A DNA stretch of 64,000 nucleotides from Sharpea azabuensis DSM 18934 (GCF_000702165.1 NZ_JNKU01000001.1:42657-106656), one strand, 5' to 3'. Counted from the first letter of the stretch, positions 51,980 to 61,423 are shown. The notes: generated by a model from the letters alone, not told the origin. Made by a program: numbers and translations.

Positions 51980-52622
51980 TCGCAAGAAAGCCAATATCAA
52001 AAAGCTAATCGCTTATGGCTTTATAAAGAAAGGGGACTGCTACTTCTACAAACGTTACTTCTTTGATGATGCGTTTTATTGTATTGTTGAAGTTAGTGAT
52101 CATGTTGCATGTCATGTCTATGATGCTTCTTTCAATGAAGAATACGCCTTGATTCATTCATCATTATCAAAAGGTACATATATCTCACAAGTCAGAGAAA
52201 GCTATCAGGCCCTCTTAGAAGATATAGTCACACATTGCTTTGATGACCAGCTCTTTGTCTACAACCAGACAATGCGCATTGCGAAGTGGATTGAAGACAA
52301 CTACCATCTCAAGCCGGAATTTCCCTGGAAGACCAATCAGCATGCCATCTATCGCCATCAGGACAATAAGAAATGGATCACGATTATCATGTATATCGAA
52401 CGATCAAAGATATCAAAGGGAGAGGGCATGTGTGAAGTCATGAATGTCAAGGCTCCCCCAGCAGATGTTGATAGGCTCATCTTAGAAGAAGGCATCTATG
52501 AATGTTATCATATGAATAAGAAGAACTGGGTTTCCATTATTCTTGATGATACGCTTGAAGATTCTCGAATAGAAGAGCTTCTCCAACAGTCCTATTTGCT
52601 TACAAAATCTTCAAAAAAGTAG
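51957..52622 (+). CDS. MmcQ/YjbR-domain protein
   Basis: 221 aa. The C-terminal ~110 residues match the MmcQ/YjbR (DUF419) fold: FPWKTNQHAIYRHQDNKKW, then MNVKAPPADVDRLI and KKNWVSIILDDTLEDSRIEELLQQSYLL. The N-terminal ~110 residues are a separate alpha/beta segment often fused in Firmicutes members. Family members have a DNA-binding-like (CyaY-like) fold with no known activity. It overlaps the YolD-like gene by 23 bases, so it belongs to the translesion polymerase operon. Confidence 0.8.
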   Translation: MAQEDIFNRKKANIKKLIAYGFIKKGDCYFYKRYFFDDAFYCIVEVSDHVACHVYDASFNEEYALIHSSLSKGTYISQVRESYQALLEDIVTHCFDDQLFVYNQTMRIAKWIEDNYHLKPEFPWKTNQHAIYRHQDNKKWITIIMYIERSKISKGEGMCEVMNVKAPPADVDRLILEEGIYECYHMNKKNWVSIILDDTLEDSRIEELLQQSYLLTKSSKK

Positions 52623-52674
52623 TTTTTTCTTTCTTTTATGATAGAATAGAAAGGCACAATTTGAGGAGGTTTTT

Positions 52675-54030
52675 ATGAAAAGGGAAGGTTTTAGCTCAAG
52701 ACTGGGCTTTATTCTTGTCAGTGCTGGGTGTGCGATAGGTATTGGCAATGTCTGGAAGTTTCCATTCTTGGCTGGACAGAATGGTGGTGGCTTATTTGTC
52801 ATCATCTATCTATTGTTTTTATTGATTATTGGTGTGCCCATTCTCACCATGGAATTAGCTGTCGGAAGAGCGAGTGGGAAAAGTATTTATCAGGCTTATC
52901 GTAAGCTTGAAAAGCCAGGGGCAAAATGGCATCTTCATGGGAGGATTGCGAATCTTGGCTGTATTGTCTTAATGATGTACTATACAACAGTATCAGGCTG
53001 GATGCTTAATTATGCCTTTAAGTTTGCCTCAGGCCAGTTCCAGCATCTTAAGACACAGCAGGTTGATGCCGTTTTCAACAAGATGCTGTTATCACCTAGT
53101 GAAATGATGATAGCCATGGCTATTACAGTTATTGCGGGATTTGTGATCTGTTCATTTGGCTTACAGAATGGCGTTGAAAAGATGACTAAAGTCATGATGG
53201 CATTATTACTAAGTATTATTGTCATTCTTGCCTTACATTCCTTTACTTTAAAAGGTGGACAAGCTGGCTTTAAGTTCTATCTTATGCCAAATATCCGGAA
53301 TGTTGAAAAAGCAGGTGGGTTAGGGCATGTCATTATGGCAGCCATGAGTCAGGCATTCTTCACCCTTTCCGTAGGTATGGGGAGTATGGAAATCTTTGGT
53401 AGTTATATGTCTAAAGACCAAACGCTCTTAAGTGAATCAATAACCATTGCCTCATTAGATACTTTTGTCGCTATTATGAGTGGATTGATTATATTCCCAG
53501 CTTGTTTTGCCTTTGGTGTCGCACCTGATTCAGGACCATCACTTATCTTTGTGACCTTGCCAAGAGTCTTTATTAATATGAAATTCGGACAGATCTGGGG
53601 AACGCTTTTCTTTGTCTTTATGACATTTGCATCTTTTACAACGGTGATGGCTGTATTTGAAAATATTATTGCGAGCTTTATGGATAATTTTAACTGGACT
53701 CGTAAAAAGGCAACAGTGATCTCTGGTGTGACCATCTTTGTCCTATCATTGCCATGTGTACTTGGCTATAATGTCTTAAGCTGGATAACAGTTGGTTCAA
53801 AGAATATTCTAGATATGGAAGATTTTCTCGTCAGCAATTTCATCTTACCAATAGGTTCGCTTATTATTCTACTTTTCTGTGTGAGTCGTTATGGCTGGTG
53901 TCAGGATAATTATCTTAATGAAGTCAATACGGGCAAGGGCTTAAAGCTAAAGAGATGGATGTTACCTTATTTCCGTTATGTCTTGCCTGTTTTGATTATT
54001 ATTGTGTTTATTCAAGGATTAATAGGCTAA
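52675..54030 (+). CDS. Sodium-dependent amino acid transporter, NSS family
   Basis: 451 aa with ~11 membrane segments. The NSS signature at the N terminus is FSSRLGFILVSAGCAIGIGNVWKFPF split as LGFILVSAGCAIGIGN and VWKFPFLAGQNGG (the Na1/Na2 and substrate site), with ELAVGRASGKS next. Bacterial relatives (YocR/TnaT/MhsT) import hydrophobic or aromatic amino acids with Na+. GGAGG precedes the ATG. A lysine riboswitch unit follows, but it controls the next operon. Confidence 0.92.
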   Translation: MKREGFSSRLGFILVSAGCAIGIGNVWKFPFLAGQNGGGLFVIIYLLFLLIIGVPILTMELAVGRASGKSIYQAYRKLEKPGAKWHLHGRIANLGCIVLMMYYTTVSGWMLNYAFKFASGQFQHLKTQQVDAVFNKMLLSPSEMMIAMAITVIAGFVICSFGLQNGVEKMTKVMMALLLSIIVILALHSFTLKGGQAGFKFYLMPNIRNVEKAGGLGHVIMAAMSQAFFTLSVGMGSMEIFGSYMSKDQTLLSESITIASLDTFVAIMSGLIIFPACFAFGVAPDSGPSLIFVTLPRVFINMKFGQIWGTLFFVFMTFASFTTVMAVFENIIASFMDNFNWTRKKATVISGVTIFVLSLPCVLGYNVLSWITVGSKNILDMEDFLVSNFILPIGSLIILLFCVSRYGWCQDNYLNEVNTGKGLKLKRWMLPYFRYVLPVLIIIVFIQGLIG

Positions 54031-54043
54031 GAAGTCTTTTTTG

Positions 54044-54071
54044 TTGATTAATGAGTAGAAGTCAGTATAAT
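54044..54071 (+). promoter_or_regulatory. Promoter of the lysine-riboswitch operon
   Basis: TTGATT (54044-54049) and TATAAT (54066-54071), 16-base spacing; transcription would start just before the aptamer. Confidence 0.65.
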
Positions 54072-54085
54072 GGGGTTAAAGATGA

Positions 54086-54239
54086 AGATAAAGGCTGCGG
54101 TGCATCAGAGTAGTATGGGGACAAGACATTGGTTGAAGCATATGAAAGGTAATCATCGCCGAAAGAATGTCATGGTAGTGATATTCTTGGGGATTAGTGA
54201 AAGACATTAATCACTCCTTCGTAAGAAGAGGCGTTATCT
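54086..54239 (+). ncRNA. Lysine riboswitch (L box) aptamer
   Basis: P1 is formed by AGATAA (54086-54091) and TTATCT (54234-54239). Inside are the conserved L-box elements: GCGGTGCATCAGAGTAGTA, the highly conserved GAAAGG...TCGCCGAAAG block (54144-54165) and a final hairpin GATTAGTG/CATTAATC followed by AGAGGCGTTATCT. It is followed by a terminator hairpin and an amino acid ABC transporter, so high lysine should stop transcription. Confidence 0.78.
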
Positions 54240-54252
54240 GTAAAGCAATCAC

Positions 54253-54285
54253 AAAGGCTATGCAAATAATGCATAGTCCTTTTTA
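54253..54285 (+). terminator. Riboswitch-controlled terminator
   Basis: Stem CTATGCA/TGCATAG, loop AATAA, extended by AAGG/CCTT with a bulge, then TTTTT, 25 bases before the lipoprotein ATG. Confidence 0.8.
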
Positions 54286-54309
54286 TTCTTCATCGGGAAG
54301 GATGAAAAT

Positions 54310-55122
54310 ATGAAAAAGTTAGTCATTATCATGCTGGCATTTGTCCTAACAGGATGCATGACGACAAAGAATACTGAAGACAATTTTGTCGTTGGTATGG
54401 AAGCTGCCTATCAGCCATTTAACTGGCAAGCAATCAAGAGAGGCTCAACAGGTGTATATCTTGATGGTGGTGCTGGTATTGCCGATGGGTATGACGTAGT
54501 CATAGCACAAAAAATTGCCAAGAAGATTCACAAGAAGCTTGTCATTAAGAAAATCAGCTGGGAAGGCTTGCCTAGTGCCGTGGAGTCTGGTGAAATTGAT
54601 GCAATTATTGCCGGTATGACAGCTAGCCCTGAAAGAGAGAAGGGCATGGATTTCACCACACCTTATTATTCAAGTGACATGGTTATGGTTGTTAGAAAGA
54701 ACAGTAAACAATCTCAGTATTATGACATCGCCCAATTCAAGGGAAGCCGTGTTATGGGACAGAAGAATACCAACTATGATACGATTATCGATCAGATCAA
54801 AGGGGTTAAGCATCAGGTTCCTAAATCAACATATCCTGAACTTGTTATGGCGTTAAGAAGCAAGGATACGGATGGCATAACTGCTGAACTTCCTGTCGCT
54901 ACTGGTATTGTCAAGGCAAACAAGGACTTGGCTATTGTAAGATTTAATAAAGGAACGGGCTTTAAGGTGGATACAACTGTATCGATTGGCATGAAAAACA
55001 ACAGCCGTAATACATTGCTCTTTAAGGATGTCCAGAAAGCCTTAGATTCCATTTCACAAGAAGAAAGACAAAAGATTATGGAAGGAGCTGTTAATAGAGC
55101 TCCACTCTATAATGATCAATAG
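54310..55122 (+). CDS. Amino acid ABC transporter substrate-binding lipoprotein, probably lysine-specific
   Basis: 270 aa with a lipoprotein signal (IIMLAFVLTGC). The mature SBP_bac_3 fold shows VGMEAAYQPFNW, GIADGYDVVIAQKIAKKI, SGEIDAIIAGMTASPEREKGMDF (split family motif) and ALRSKDTDGITAEL. Family 3 solute-binding proteins bind polar amino acids. The lysine riboswitch upstream makes lysine the best guess for the ligand. It is the first gene of a three-gene importer operon. Confidence 0.9.
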   Translation: MKKLVIIMLAFVLTGCMTTKNTEDNFVVGMEAAYQPFNWQAIKRGSTGVYLDGGAGIADGYDVVIAQKIAKKIHKKLVIKKISWEGLPSAVESGEIDAIIAGMTASPEREKGMDFTTPYYSSDMVMVVRKNSKQSQYYDIAQFKGSRVMGQKNTNYDTIIDQIKGVKHQVPKSTYPELVMALRSKDTDGITAELPVATGIVKANKDLAIVRFNKGTGFKVDTTVSIGMKNNSRNTLLFKDVQKALDSISQEERQKIMEGAVNRAPLYNDQ

Positions 55123-55135
55123 GGGGATAAGTGTT

Positions 55136-55864
55136 ATGAGTATTGATTTTCATTTTGCTTGGCAGACGTTAATTGATGGCTGGCCATTATTTGGCTATGG
55201 TATTGCCATGACTTTGACATTTGCGATTGTAGGTACAGTTGCAGGTTTAATTATTGGTTTATTGTTAGGCGCTATTCGTTCGCTAGAGATTGATCCACTG
55301 GATTCATCTTCAATCAAGGCACTTAAGAAGTTTGGCAGAGGGCTGACTTCTTTCTATGTCTGGATTTTTAGAGGAACACCAATGATGGTTCAGGCTGTCT
55401 TCCTTTATTACTTATTGAAGCCCATCTTCCATTGGGATGGTTTGACAGCAGGCTTGATTATTATTTCCATCAATACCGCAGCCTATATGGCGGAAATTAT
55501 TCGTTCTGGTATTCAGGCGATTGACCGTGGGCAATATGAAGGCGCTAAGGCATTAGGTATGACAAATGGCCAGACACTTTTCAACATTATTTTACCACAG
55601 GCTATTAAAAACAGCTTCCCTTCTATTGGTAACCAGCTTATTGTCAATATCAAGGACAGTTGTATGTTGAATGCAATTGCGGTCACAGAACTCTACTTCC
55701 AGGCAACAAGCATTGCTGGTTCAACAATGAAATATACTGAAATCTATATGTTAGTAGCAATTATGTATTTAGCCCTGACGACTATTGCGACATTTGTCTT
55801 GAATACGATTGAAAAGAAGCTCAACAAGACAAATAAAGCTACAACAATGGATGCATGTGCATAG
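55136..55864 (+). CDS. Amino acid ABC transporter permease (HisM/GlnP type)
   Basis: About 242 aa with five membrane segments and the His/Glu/Gln/Arg/opine permease signature: [35 protein letters not shown], and [25 protein letters not shown] (EAA loop). It forms the pore of the probable lysine importer. ATG 55136 is chosen because AGGGGGAT lies 8 bases upstream. Confidence 0.92.
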   Translation: MSIDFHFAWQTLIDGWPLFGYGIAMTLTFAIVGTVAGLIIGLLLGAIRSLEIDPLDSSSIKALKKFGRGLTSFYVWIFRGTPMMVQAVFLYYLLKPIFHWDGLTAGLIIISINTAAYMAEIIRSGIQAIDRGQYEGAKALGMTNGQTLFNIILPQAIKNSFPSIGNQLIVNIKDSCMLNAIAVTELYFQATSIAGSTMKYTEIYMLVAIMYLALTTIATFVLNTIEKKLNKTNKATTMDACA

Positions 55865-55875
55865 AGGTAAAGACA

Positions 55876-56616
55876 ATGGAACACGTTATTGAAGTCAGAC
55901 ATTTAAAAAAATCTTTTGGTGCGCTTGAGGTATTAAAAGATGTTGATTTTATTATTGATAAGGGTCAGGTTATTACGATTATTGGCTCTTCAGGCTCAGG
56001 CAAGAGTACATTATTAAGATGCATGAACTTGCTTGAAATACCAGATGGGGGAGAGATTCTCTATCATGGCGAAGATATTCGCCAACACAAGAATATCAAT
56101 AGCTATCGTGCCAAGGTTGGCATGGTCTTCCAGAGCTTTAACTTATTTGAAAACAAAAGCGTTATTGAGAACTGTATGCTTGCTCAAATCAAAGTGCTCA
56201 AAAGAAGCAAGGAAGAAGCGAAAAATGCAGCCTTAAAATATCTTAAGCAAGTAGGCATGGAACGCTTTGCGAATGCTTCTGTTACAACATTGTCAGGTGG
56301 GCAGAAACAAAGAGTAGCGATTGCCCGTACGCTTTGTATGAACCCGGATGTCATTCTCTTTGATGAACCAACAAGTGCCTTGGACCCTGAAATGGTTGGT
56401 GATGTTCTTGATGTCATGAAGAATCTGGCGAAAGAAGGCCTGACGATGGCTGTTGTGACACATGAAATGCAGTTTGCGAAAGAAGTCAGTGACATAGTAT
56501 TATTCATGGACCAGGGGAAAGTCTGTGAAATGGGCACTCCTGATCAGGTGTTCAACCATCCACAGCATGAACGTACAAAGAAGTTCCTCTCCCGCTACAA
56601 CAACGATCAAGCATAA
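55876..56616 (+). CDS. Amino acid ABC transporter ATP-binding protein (GlnQ/HisP type)
   Basis: About 246 aa. Walker [11 protein letters not shown]-loop [15 protein letters not shown], signature [15 protein letters not shown], Walker [16 protein letters not shown] and switch [14 protein letters not shown] are all intact and typical of polar amino acid importers. ATG 55876 follows AGAGGTAA. It closes the riboswitch-controlled operon. Confidence 0.94.
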   Translation: MEHVIEVRHLKKSFGALEVLKDVDFIIDKGQVITIIGSSGSGKSTLLRCMNLLEIPDGGEILYHGEDIRQHKNINSYRAKVGMVFQSFNLFENKSVIENCMLAQIKVLKRSKEEAKNAALKYLKQVGMERFANASVTTLSGGQKQRVAIARTLCMNPDVILFDEPTSALDPEMVGDVLDVMKNLAKEGLTMAVVTHEMQFAKEVSDIVLFMDQGKVCEMGTPDQVFNHPQHERTKKFLSRYNNDQA

Positions 56617-56648
56617 AGCCTCAGGTTATTCAACCTCAGGCTTTTTTT
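56616..56648 (+). terminator. Terminator of the amino acid ABC operon
   Basis: Outer stem AAGCCT/AGGCTT and inner AGGTT/AACCT with one C-C mismatch, then seven T. Confidence 0.8.
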
Positions 56649-56769
56649 ATGAATGTTATAATTCTCTGTATACAATCATGAAAATTTTTCAAGAAATATA
56701 AACAAAATTGTATTAAAATAAGAACAGTTAGAGATTATCTAATACAAGTTGTCATAAAAGGTGATAGGA

Positions 56770-57636
56770 ATGATTAAAGCAATAAATGGAATGTCTGTAA
56801 AAAACTGGCGAGATGACATATTATATGAGAAGATTCCCTATGATAGTGTAGGAGTCAATATCATTGTCATGAATACGAAAGAATATGAAGTACCTGATAC
56901 AAATGCTCATTTTCACCATGGCGTGGAGATTATTATGCCAGTCTCGGGTTCTTTTAGAATAATGATTGAAGGCTCTGTCTATATTATTAAAAGAAGCGAG
57001 ATAGCGATTATTAATCATAATGAAATTCATTCAACATCCTTGCTGGAGGCAGATGAAAAATATCGATGTTATATTATTCAGCTTGAATATGATATGCTTC
57101 AATCCATCTATCCGGAAATTGATCATATAAAGTTTAGAAATCATATTAGTAAAAATCACTGTAAGCTTAAAAAGCTCATAGAGTATTTTTGTAATGAATA
57201 TATCACTGAACATAGACTCGCAACCATGGGCTTCGTATATCTCTTGATAGATGAATTATCTTTATATGTTAGTGATAGAATGATTAATAAATGTAGTAAT
57301 CCTACTCCTGATTTTGTGATTGCGATTATGCATTATATAGATGAACACTACCGGGAAGATATCAAAATGACGAGTTTAGCTAAACAATTCAGCTTTTCTT
57401 ATGGCTACATGCTTAGAGCTTTCAAGGATCATACACATATTACAATAAAAGAGTATCTCAATAATAAACGCCTAGAAAAAGCAACTGGCCTATTGCTTCA
57501 TTCAAAGTATACAATCAAGGAAATAGCCATAGAATCAGGTTTCCCTAACACAAAATCATTTCATAATACCTTTAAACAATATCATGGAACAACACCTAAT
57601 GTATTTCGCAATAAGTTCAAAAATGACTCTCAATAG
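56770..57636 (+). CDS. AraC-family transcriptional regulator
   Basis: 288 aa. An N-terminal cupin-like sensing domain (HFHHGVEIIMPVSGSFRIMI, IAIINHNEIHS) is followed by two HTH motifs in the last ~100 residues (MTSLAKQFSFSYGYMLRAFKDH and TIKEIAIESGFPNTKSFHNTFKQYHGTTP, split here). The ligand is probably a carbohydrate or nucleoside. It lies just upstream of the DUF1593 lipoprotein gene, which it may control. ATG 56770 follows AAAGGTGATAGGA. Confidence 0.92.
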   Translation: MIKAINGMSVKNWRDDILYEKIPYDSVGVNIIVMNTKEYEVPDTNAHFHHGVEIIMPVSGSFRIMIEGSVYIIKRSEIAIINHNEIHSTSLLEADEKYRCYIIQLEYDMLQSIYPEIDHIKFRNHISKNHCKLKKLIEYFCNEYITEHRLATMGFVYLLIDELSLYVSDRMINKCSNPTPDFVIAIMHYIDEHYREDIKMTSLAKQFSFSYGYMLRAFKDHTHITIKEYLNNKRLEKATGLLLHSKYTIKEIAIESGFPNTKSFHNTFKQYHGTTPNVFRNKFKNDSQ

Positions 57637-57703
57637 GTCATAAATGAACTTATTTTTTATGATTATCTTTTTTATACTTATCTCAGTATTTAAGGAGGAA
57701 GTT

Positions 57704-59263
57704 ATGAAGTTAAGGAAAATTGTAGAAGTTATTTTGGCTGCAGGCATGCTTGCAGGATGTGGTGGGACGTCCAAGAAAGAGAATGTTATAACCCGCTTTA
57801 AACAAGAAAAGGCAAGAACAGTGATTACTACTGATGGAGAAGTGGATGACAGAAACTCGGTAATACGTGCATTGCTTTATGCGAATGAAATGGATATTGC
57901 AGGTATTGTTCTTACGAGTTCAATGTATCATTATGCTGGAGACAATGCTAAAGGGATTAAGCCATTTCGATGGACTGGCAGTGATTGGTTATATAAGTAT
58001 ATTGATGATTATGGAAAGGTCTATGATAATCTAAAAGCACATGATGCAACATATCCAACTGCCACAAAATTAAAAAGTATAACGAAAATTGGAAATATTA
58101 AAAATAAGGGTGAGATGGATGAAGTTACTGAAGGTTCTAAATTTCTTGAAAAGCTCTTTTTAGATGATGATAAGAGACAATTATATGTTCAGACCTGGGG
58201 TGGTACAAATACAACTGCTCGTGCTCTTAAGTCAATAGAAGAAAGATATAAAGGCACAGATAAATGGAAAAGTATCCAAAAGAAGATTAATGATAAACTT
58301 GTTCTTTATATTATCTTAGACCAGGATGAGAGCTATTCGAATTATATAGCAAAAAATTGGAGTAATATTAAAGTTATTAATGATAAGTCAAACTTCTGGC
58401 ATTTTGCCTATGCATGGCAATTACATAGTGATCAGGTTAACCGTACACTAAAAAGTGATTGGGAATATAAGAATATTGTTAATAATAATTCGCCATTAAT
58501 GGCTAATTATTCACTTATGGGTGATGGCAAGATGGTTGAAGGTGAACTCTATGATGAACAAAGAGGAACAATGGATTATCTTAAAAAGAACCCAAACTAT
58601 AAAAAGTATGATTTTATTTCCGAAGGTGATTCACCATCATTCTTATATTTAATAAATAATGGCTTACGTTCTATGGAAAATCCAACATATGGAGGCTGGG
58701 GCGGCCGTTTTGGGAAAAAGACTGATAAACTATATGTCAATAATGTTCTGGATTATGAACCATATACAAAACAATATGAAGCACAATATACATTAAGCAG
58801 ATGGTTTGATGATATTCAAAATGACTTTGCTAATAGAGTTCAATGGACTTTATCAAAAGAAGGCAATAATGCTCCGGAGGTGAGTGTTGAACAAGGTATC
58901 AATGTATCGGCTAAGCCAGGTGAAAAAGTAACACTTACAGCTAAAGCTACTGATAAAGATCATGATGCATTGACTTATAAATGGTGGCGTTATTTTGAAG
59001 CAGATACTTATCAGGACTCAGTGTCAAAAATGAAAGATCAACCTGAAGTAATGGGTGGGTTACAGCTCAATGTTATAAGAAAACGAGATAAGAGTGAAAA
59101 GATTGATACAATTAAAATAAACAATGCAGATCAAAAGAATATGTCATTTACTGTTCCAAAGGATGCTAAAAAAGGTGACACAATTCATATGATCATCCAA
59201 GTCTCAGAAAAGAAGAATGTTCCAAATACACGTTATCAGCGCGTTATTATTACTGTAAAATAG
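57704..59263 (+). CDS. DUF1593 nucleoside-hydrolase-like lipoprotein
   Basis: About 519 aa with a lipoprotein signal peptide (ILAAGMLAGCGG). The N-terminal DUF1593 domain resembles inosine-uridine nucleoside hydrolases: VITTDGEVDDRNSVIRALL (Asp-rich calcium site), QTWGGTNTTARAL, and GDSPSFLYLINNGLRS. The C-terminal ~110 residues are an Ig-like/cadherin-like segment (VSAKPGEKVTLTAKATDKDHD, TYKWW). Related proteins act on glycans or nucleosides outside the cell. AGGAGG precedes ATG 57704. It follows an AraC regulator, suggesting substrate induction. Confidence 0.88.
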   Translation: MKLRKIVEVILAAGMLAGCGGTSKKENVITRFKQEKARTVITTDGEVDDRNSVIRALLYANEMDIAGIVLTSSMYHYAGDNAKGIKPFRWTGSDWLYKYIDDYGKVYDNLKAHDATYPTATKLKSITKIGNIKNKGEMDEVTEGSKFLEKLFLDDDKRQLYVQTWGGTNTTARALKSIEERYKGTDKWKSIQKKINDKLVLYIILDQDESYSNYIAKNWSNIKVINDKSNFWHFAYAWQLHSDQVNRTLKSDWEYKNIVNNNSPLMANYSLMGDGKMVEGELYDEQRGTMDYLKKNPNYKKYDFISEGDSPSFLYLINNGLRSMENPTYGGWGGRFGKKTDKLYVNNVLDYEPYTKQYEAQYTLSRWFDDIQNDFANRVQWTLSKEGNNAPEVSVEQGINVSAKPGEKVTLTAKATDKDHDALTYKWWRYFEADTYQDSVSKMKDQPEVMGGLQLNVIRKRDKSEKIDTIKINNADQKNMSFTVPKDAKKGDTIHMIIQVSEKKNVPNTRYQRVIITVK

Positions 59264-59285
59264 TCATTTTAATATTGTTGTTTAA

Positions 59286-59322
59286 AAACGGAAAGCACAC
59301 AATTCTGTGCAATCCGTTTTTC
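59286..59322. terminator. Bidirectional terminator between DUF1593 gene and tag
   Basis: Nested stem: outer AAACGGA/TCCGTTT and inner GCACA/TGTGC, loop CAATTC. T follows on the plus strand and A precedes on the left, so it can serve both converging genes. Confidence 0.8.
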
Positions 59323-59324
59323 TA

Positions 59325-59864
59325 TTATTTATGGAAGAGAAAACAGTCTTTTTCATGGCTATTAATAACACCGACAGCCTGTAAGAAGCTATAGATAGTT
59401 ACACTTCCGGCATATTTTACACCTCTTTTTTTCAAGTCCTTACTCATCGCATCACTGATAGCATTGGTAGTCTTTCCTACTTCATAGATAACTTGATTGT
59501 TGGTAAAGGACCAAACATAATTATTGAAGCTGCCATATTCCTTAATAATAGTAAGGATAATCTTTGAGTTTGAAATGGATGCTTTAATCTTATTTAAAGA
59601 GCGAATGATAGCTTTGTTTTGCATCAATTCATCAACTTTCTTTTCATCGTAACAAGCAACCTTATTGATATCAAAATCATCATATGCTTCTCTAAAAGCT
59701 TCACGCTTGCCTAAAATAATACGCCATGATAAACCAGCCTGAAAGAGCTCTAAAACAAACATCTCATAAAGCCTATGGTCATCATGAAGCGGTCTGCCCC
59801 ATTCATGATCATGGTAGTTTTCATAGAGTTTATCACCCTCAGGCAACCAGGAACAACGTGTCAT
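59325..59864 (-). CDS. tag: DNA-3-methyladenine glycosylase I
   Basis: 179 aa. Tag family features: RCSWLPEG with an N-terminal Cys, YHDHEWGRPLHDD (the conserved HDxEWG), LFQAGLSWRIILGKREAFREA, and the C-terminal Cys/His near CFLFHK, part of the HHH-GPD-related fold with a zinc snap. It removes 3-methyladenine from alkylated DNA. ATG at 59864 follows GGAGGG on the minus strand; a TTG at 59879 is the only longer alternative. Confidence 0.92.
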   Translation of the reverse strand: MTRCSWLPEGDKLYENYHDHEWGRPLHDDHRLYEMFVLELFQAGLSWRIILGKREAFREAYDDFDINKVACYDEKKVDELMQNKAIIRSLNKIKASISNSKIILTIIKEYGSFNNYVWSFTNNQVIYEVGKTTNAISDAMSKDLKKRGVKYAGSVTIYSFLQAVGVINSHEKDCFLFHK

Positions 59865-59947
59865 GAAATTTCCCTCCAATTCTTCGAATAATTATAACTT
59901 ATTTTTCATAGGAGTGCTATAATAGTGGCACTGGAGGTAGAAAGAAA

Positions 59948-60460
59948 ATGTTAGATACAAAAGTAAAAGAACTTATCAACACACAGATCAACCAGGAATT
60001 CTATAGTGCTTATCTTTATTTAGACTTCTCAAATTATTATCATGATCAGGGTCTTGATGGTTTTGCGCACTGGTATGAAATCCAGGCACAGGAAGAAAGA
60101 GATCATGCGATGTTAATGAGAACATATCTCATAAATAATGGAGAAAGTGTTACTTTTGAAGCTGTTGCTAAGCCTGATAAAACATATCAATCTTTAAAAG
60201 ATCCACTTGTTTATGGCTTAGAACATGAACAGTATGTAACAAGTCTCATTAATACAATCTATAAAGCTGCAAGTGATGTCAATGACTATCGTACAATGCA
60301 GTGCTTTGACTGGTTTGTAAAAGAACAGGGCGAAGAAGAAAAGAATGCTGATGATTTAATTAAGAAATATAACTTATTTGGTACTGATCCAAAAGGACTC
60401 TATGCCTTAAATCAGGAACTTCTTGCTCGTGTTTATACAGCACCTAGTCTTGTGTTATAA
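59948..60460 (+). CDS. ftnA: Ferritin (non-heme)
   Basis: 170 aa, standard bacterial ferritin length. The di-iron ferroxidase ligands are seen in NQEFYSAYLYLDFSNYY, AQEERDHAMLMRTYL and FDWFVKEQGEEEKNADDL. It oxidises and stores iron as a 24-mer in the cytoplasm, thematically paired with the Feo import system in this window. It is preceded by GGAGG and closed by a terminator. Confidence 0.94.
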   Translation: MLDTKVKELINTQINQEFYSAYLYLDFSNYYHDQGLDGFAHWYEIQAQEERDHAMLMRTYLINNGESVTFEAVAKPDKTYQSLKDPLVYGLEHEQYVTSLINTIYKAASDVNDYRTMQCFDWFVKEQGEEEKNADDLIKKYNLFGTDPKGLYALNQELLARVYTAPSLVL

Positions 60461-60464
60461 AAAA

Positions 60465-60490
60465 GTCACTCTTTATGAGTGATTTTTTTT
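60465..60490 (+). terminator. Terminator of the ferritin gene
   Basis: Stem TCACTC/GAGTGA, loop TTTAT, then eight T. Confidence 0.9.
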
Positions 60491-60500
60491 GGAGGAAATC

Positions 60501-61037
60501 ATGAAAATACTCTGTTTTGGTGATTCAAATACATATGGCTATCATGCTGGAGGTGGCAGGATTGAAGACAACTATCCTAGATTGCTAGAAAGTGAGAAAT
60601 ATCAGACTATTAATGAGGGTGTATGTGGCCGTACGACCAATTGTTTAGGTAGCTTTACTAAAGCTATCCAACAACCCCATGAATTAACGATTATCATGCT
60701 AGGGACAAATGACCTTTCATCTATTGGTGGCTATTCGATTGATCGTATCATCATGCAGTTAGAAGAACTCATTGTACTTGAAAATGAAAAGATATTATTG
60801 TTGATACCACCTTATATTCATTATGAATGTGTAGTTGGGTGGGATTATCCTATAGATGTATTCGATCAGTCAAAGAAACTTGAAGATGCTATGATACAGC
60901 TTGCTATTAAGCATCATATTGATTATCTAAGCATGAAGGATGATTTAGATATGGATAAAGATGGCATACATTTTACACTACGGGGACATCAACAGCTTGC
61001 ACAAAAGATCAACGACTATCTTCATCACTATGCATAG
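60501..61037 (+). CDS. SGNH/GDSL hydrolase
   Basis: About 178 aa. Block I GDSNTYG supplies the catalytic Ser, block III LGTNDLS the oxyanion Asn, and block V DGIHFTLRGHQ the Asp-x-x-His pair. Small cytoplasmic GDSL-type esterases/arylesterases have this length. GGAGG lies 6 bases before ATG 60501, inside the ferritin terminator region. Confidence 0.9.
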   Translation: MKILCFGDSNTYGYHAGGGRIEDNYPRLLESEKYQTINEGVCGRTTNCLGSFTKAIQQPHELTIIMLGTNDLSSIGGYSIDRIIMQLEELIVLENEKILLLIPPYIHYECVVGWDYPIDVFDQSKKLEDAMIQLAIKHHIDYLSMKDDLDMDKDGIHFTLRGHQQLAQKINDYLHHYA

Positions 61038-61040
61038 ACG

Positions 61041-61082
61041 AAAAGACGTATCAGTCATATTATGGCTGATATGCTTTTCTTT
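61041..61082. terminator. Bidirectional terminator between the SGNH gene and the small minus-strand gene
   Basis: Long imperfect stem: AAAAG/CTTTT outer, GTATCAG/CTGATAT, then CATA/TATG inner. It sits between converging genes. Confidence 0.75.
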
Positions 61083-61089
61083 ATGGCTT

Positions 61090-61287
61090 CTAGTCATCAA
61101 AGAAAATATCGTCATAAAGCATCATCTCTTCAATTATATAAGGCTGACCTTTATGATCTCGCTTAAGTTTCTTATAAGTCTTGTCATCCACTTCAACAGT
61201 ATGGGTTTCCATGACAGTTTTCTTTATTCTAAGAAACCCTCTTTTCTTTACTGGCATCTTGACTTTAACTTTATGTCGTATTTGCAT
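61090..61287 (-). CDS. Small basic hypothetical protein
   Basis: 65 aa: MQIRHKVKVKMPVKKRGFLR at the start, then HTVEVDDKTYKKLKRDHKG and an acidic end (YDDIFFDD). AAGGGAAGA lies immediately upstream on the minus strand and a hairpin follows the stop, which favours a real gene. The family is not recognised; a charged split of basic N terminus and acidic C terminus is the only feature. Confidence 0.5.
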   Translation of the reverse strand: MQIRHKVKVKMPVKKRGFLRIKKTVMETHTVEVDDKTYKKLKRDHKGQPYIIEEMMLYDDIFFDD

Positions 61288-61423
61288 TCTTCCCTTTTGC
61301 CTAGATTCTTAGAAGCACTTACTCTAAAGATATTCTAGTCCTTTTATATAGACTTTTCTTCTTTCTAGCATAACAACTGAAAACATGTTAAAATGAAAAT
61401 CAGTATTTTGAAGGAGGAAAGTT

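Noticed and set aside
54120..54240. T-box leader as an alternative to a lysine riboswitch
   Set aside because: No T-box sequence (GGGTGGNACCGCG) or specifier loop layout is seen, whereas the GAAAGG...CGCCGAAAG block fits the L box.
61288..61423. Cobalamin or NiCo riboswitch before cbiM
   Set aside because: The gap is only ~136 bases, AT-rich, and lacks the B12-box or the NiCo four-way junction motifs.
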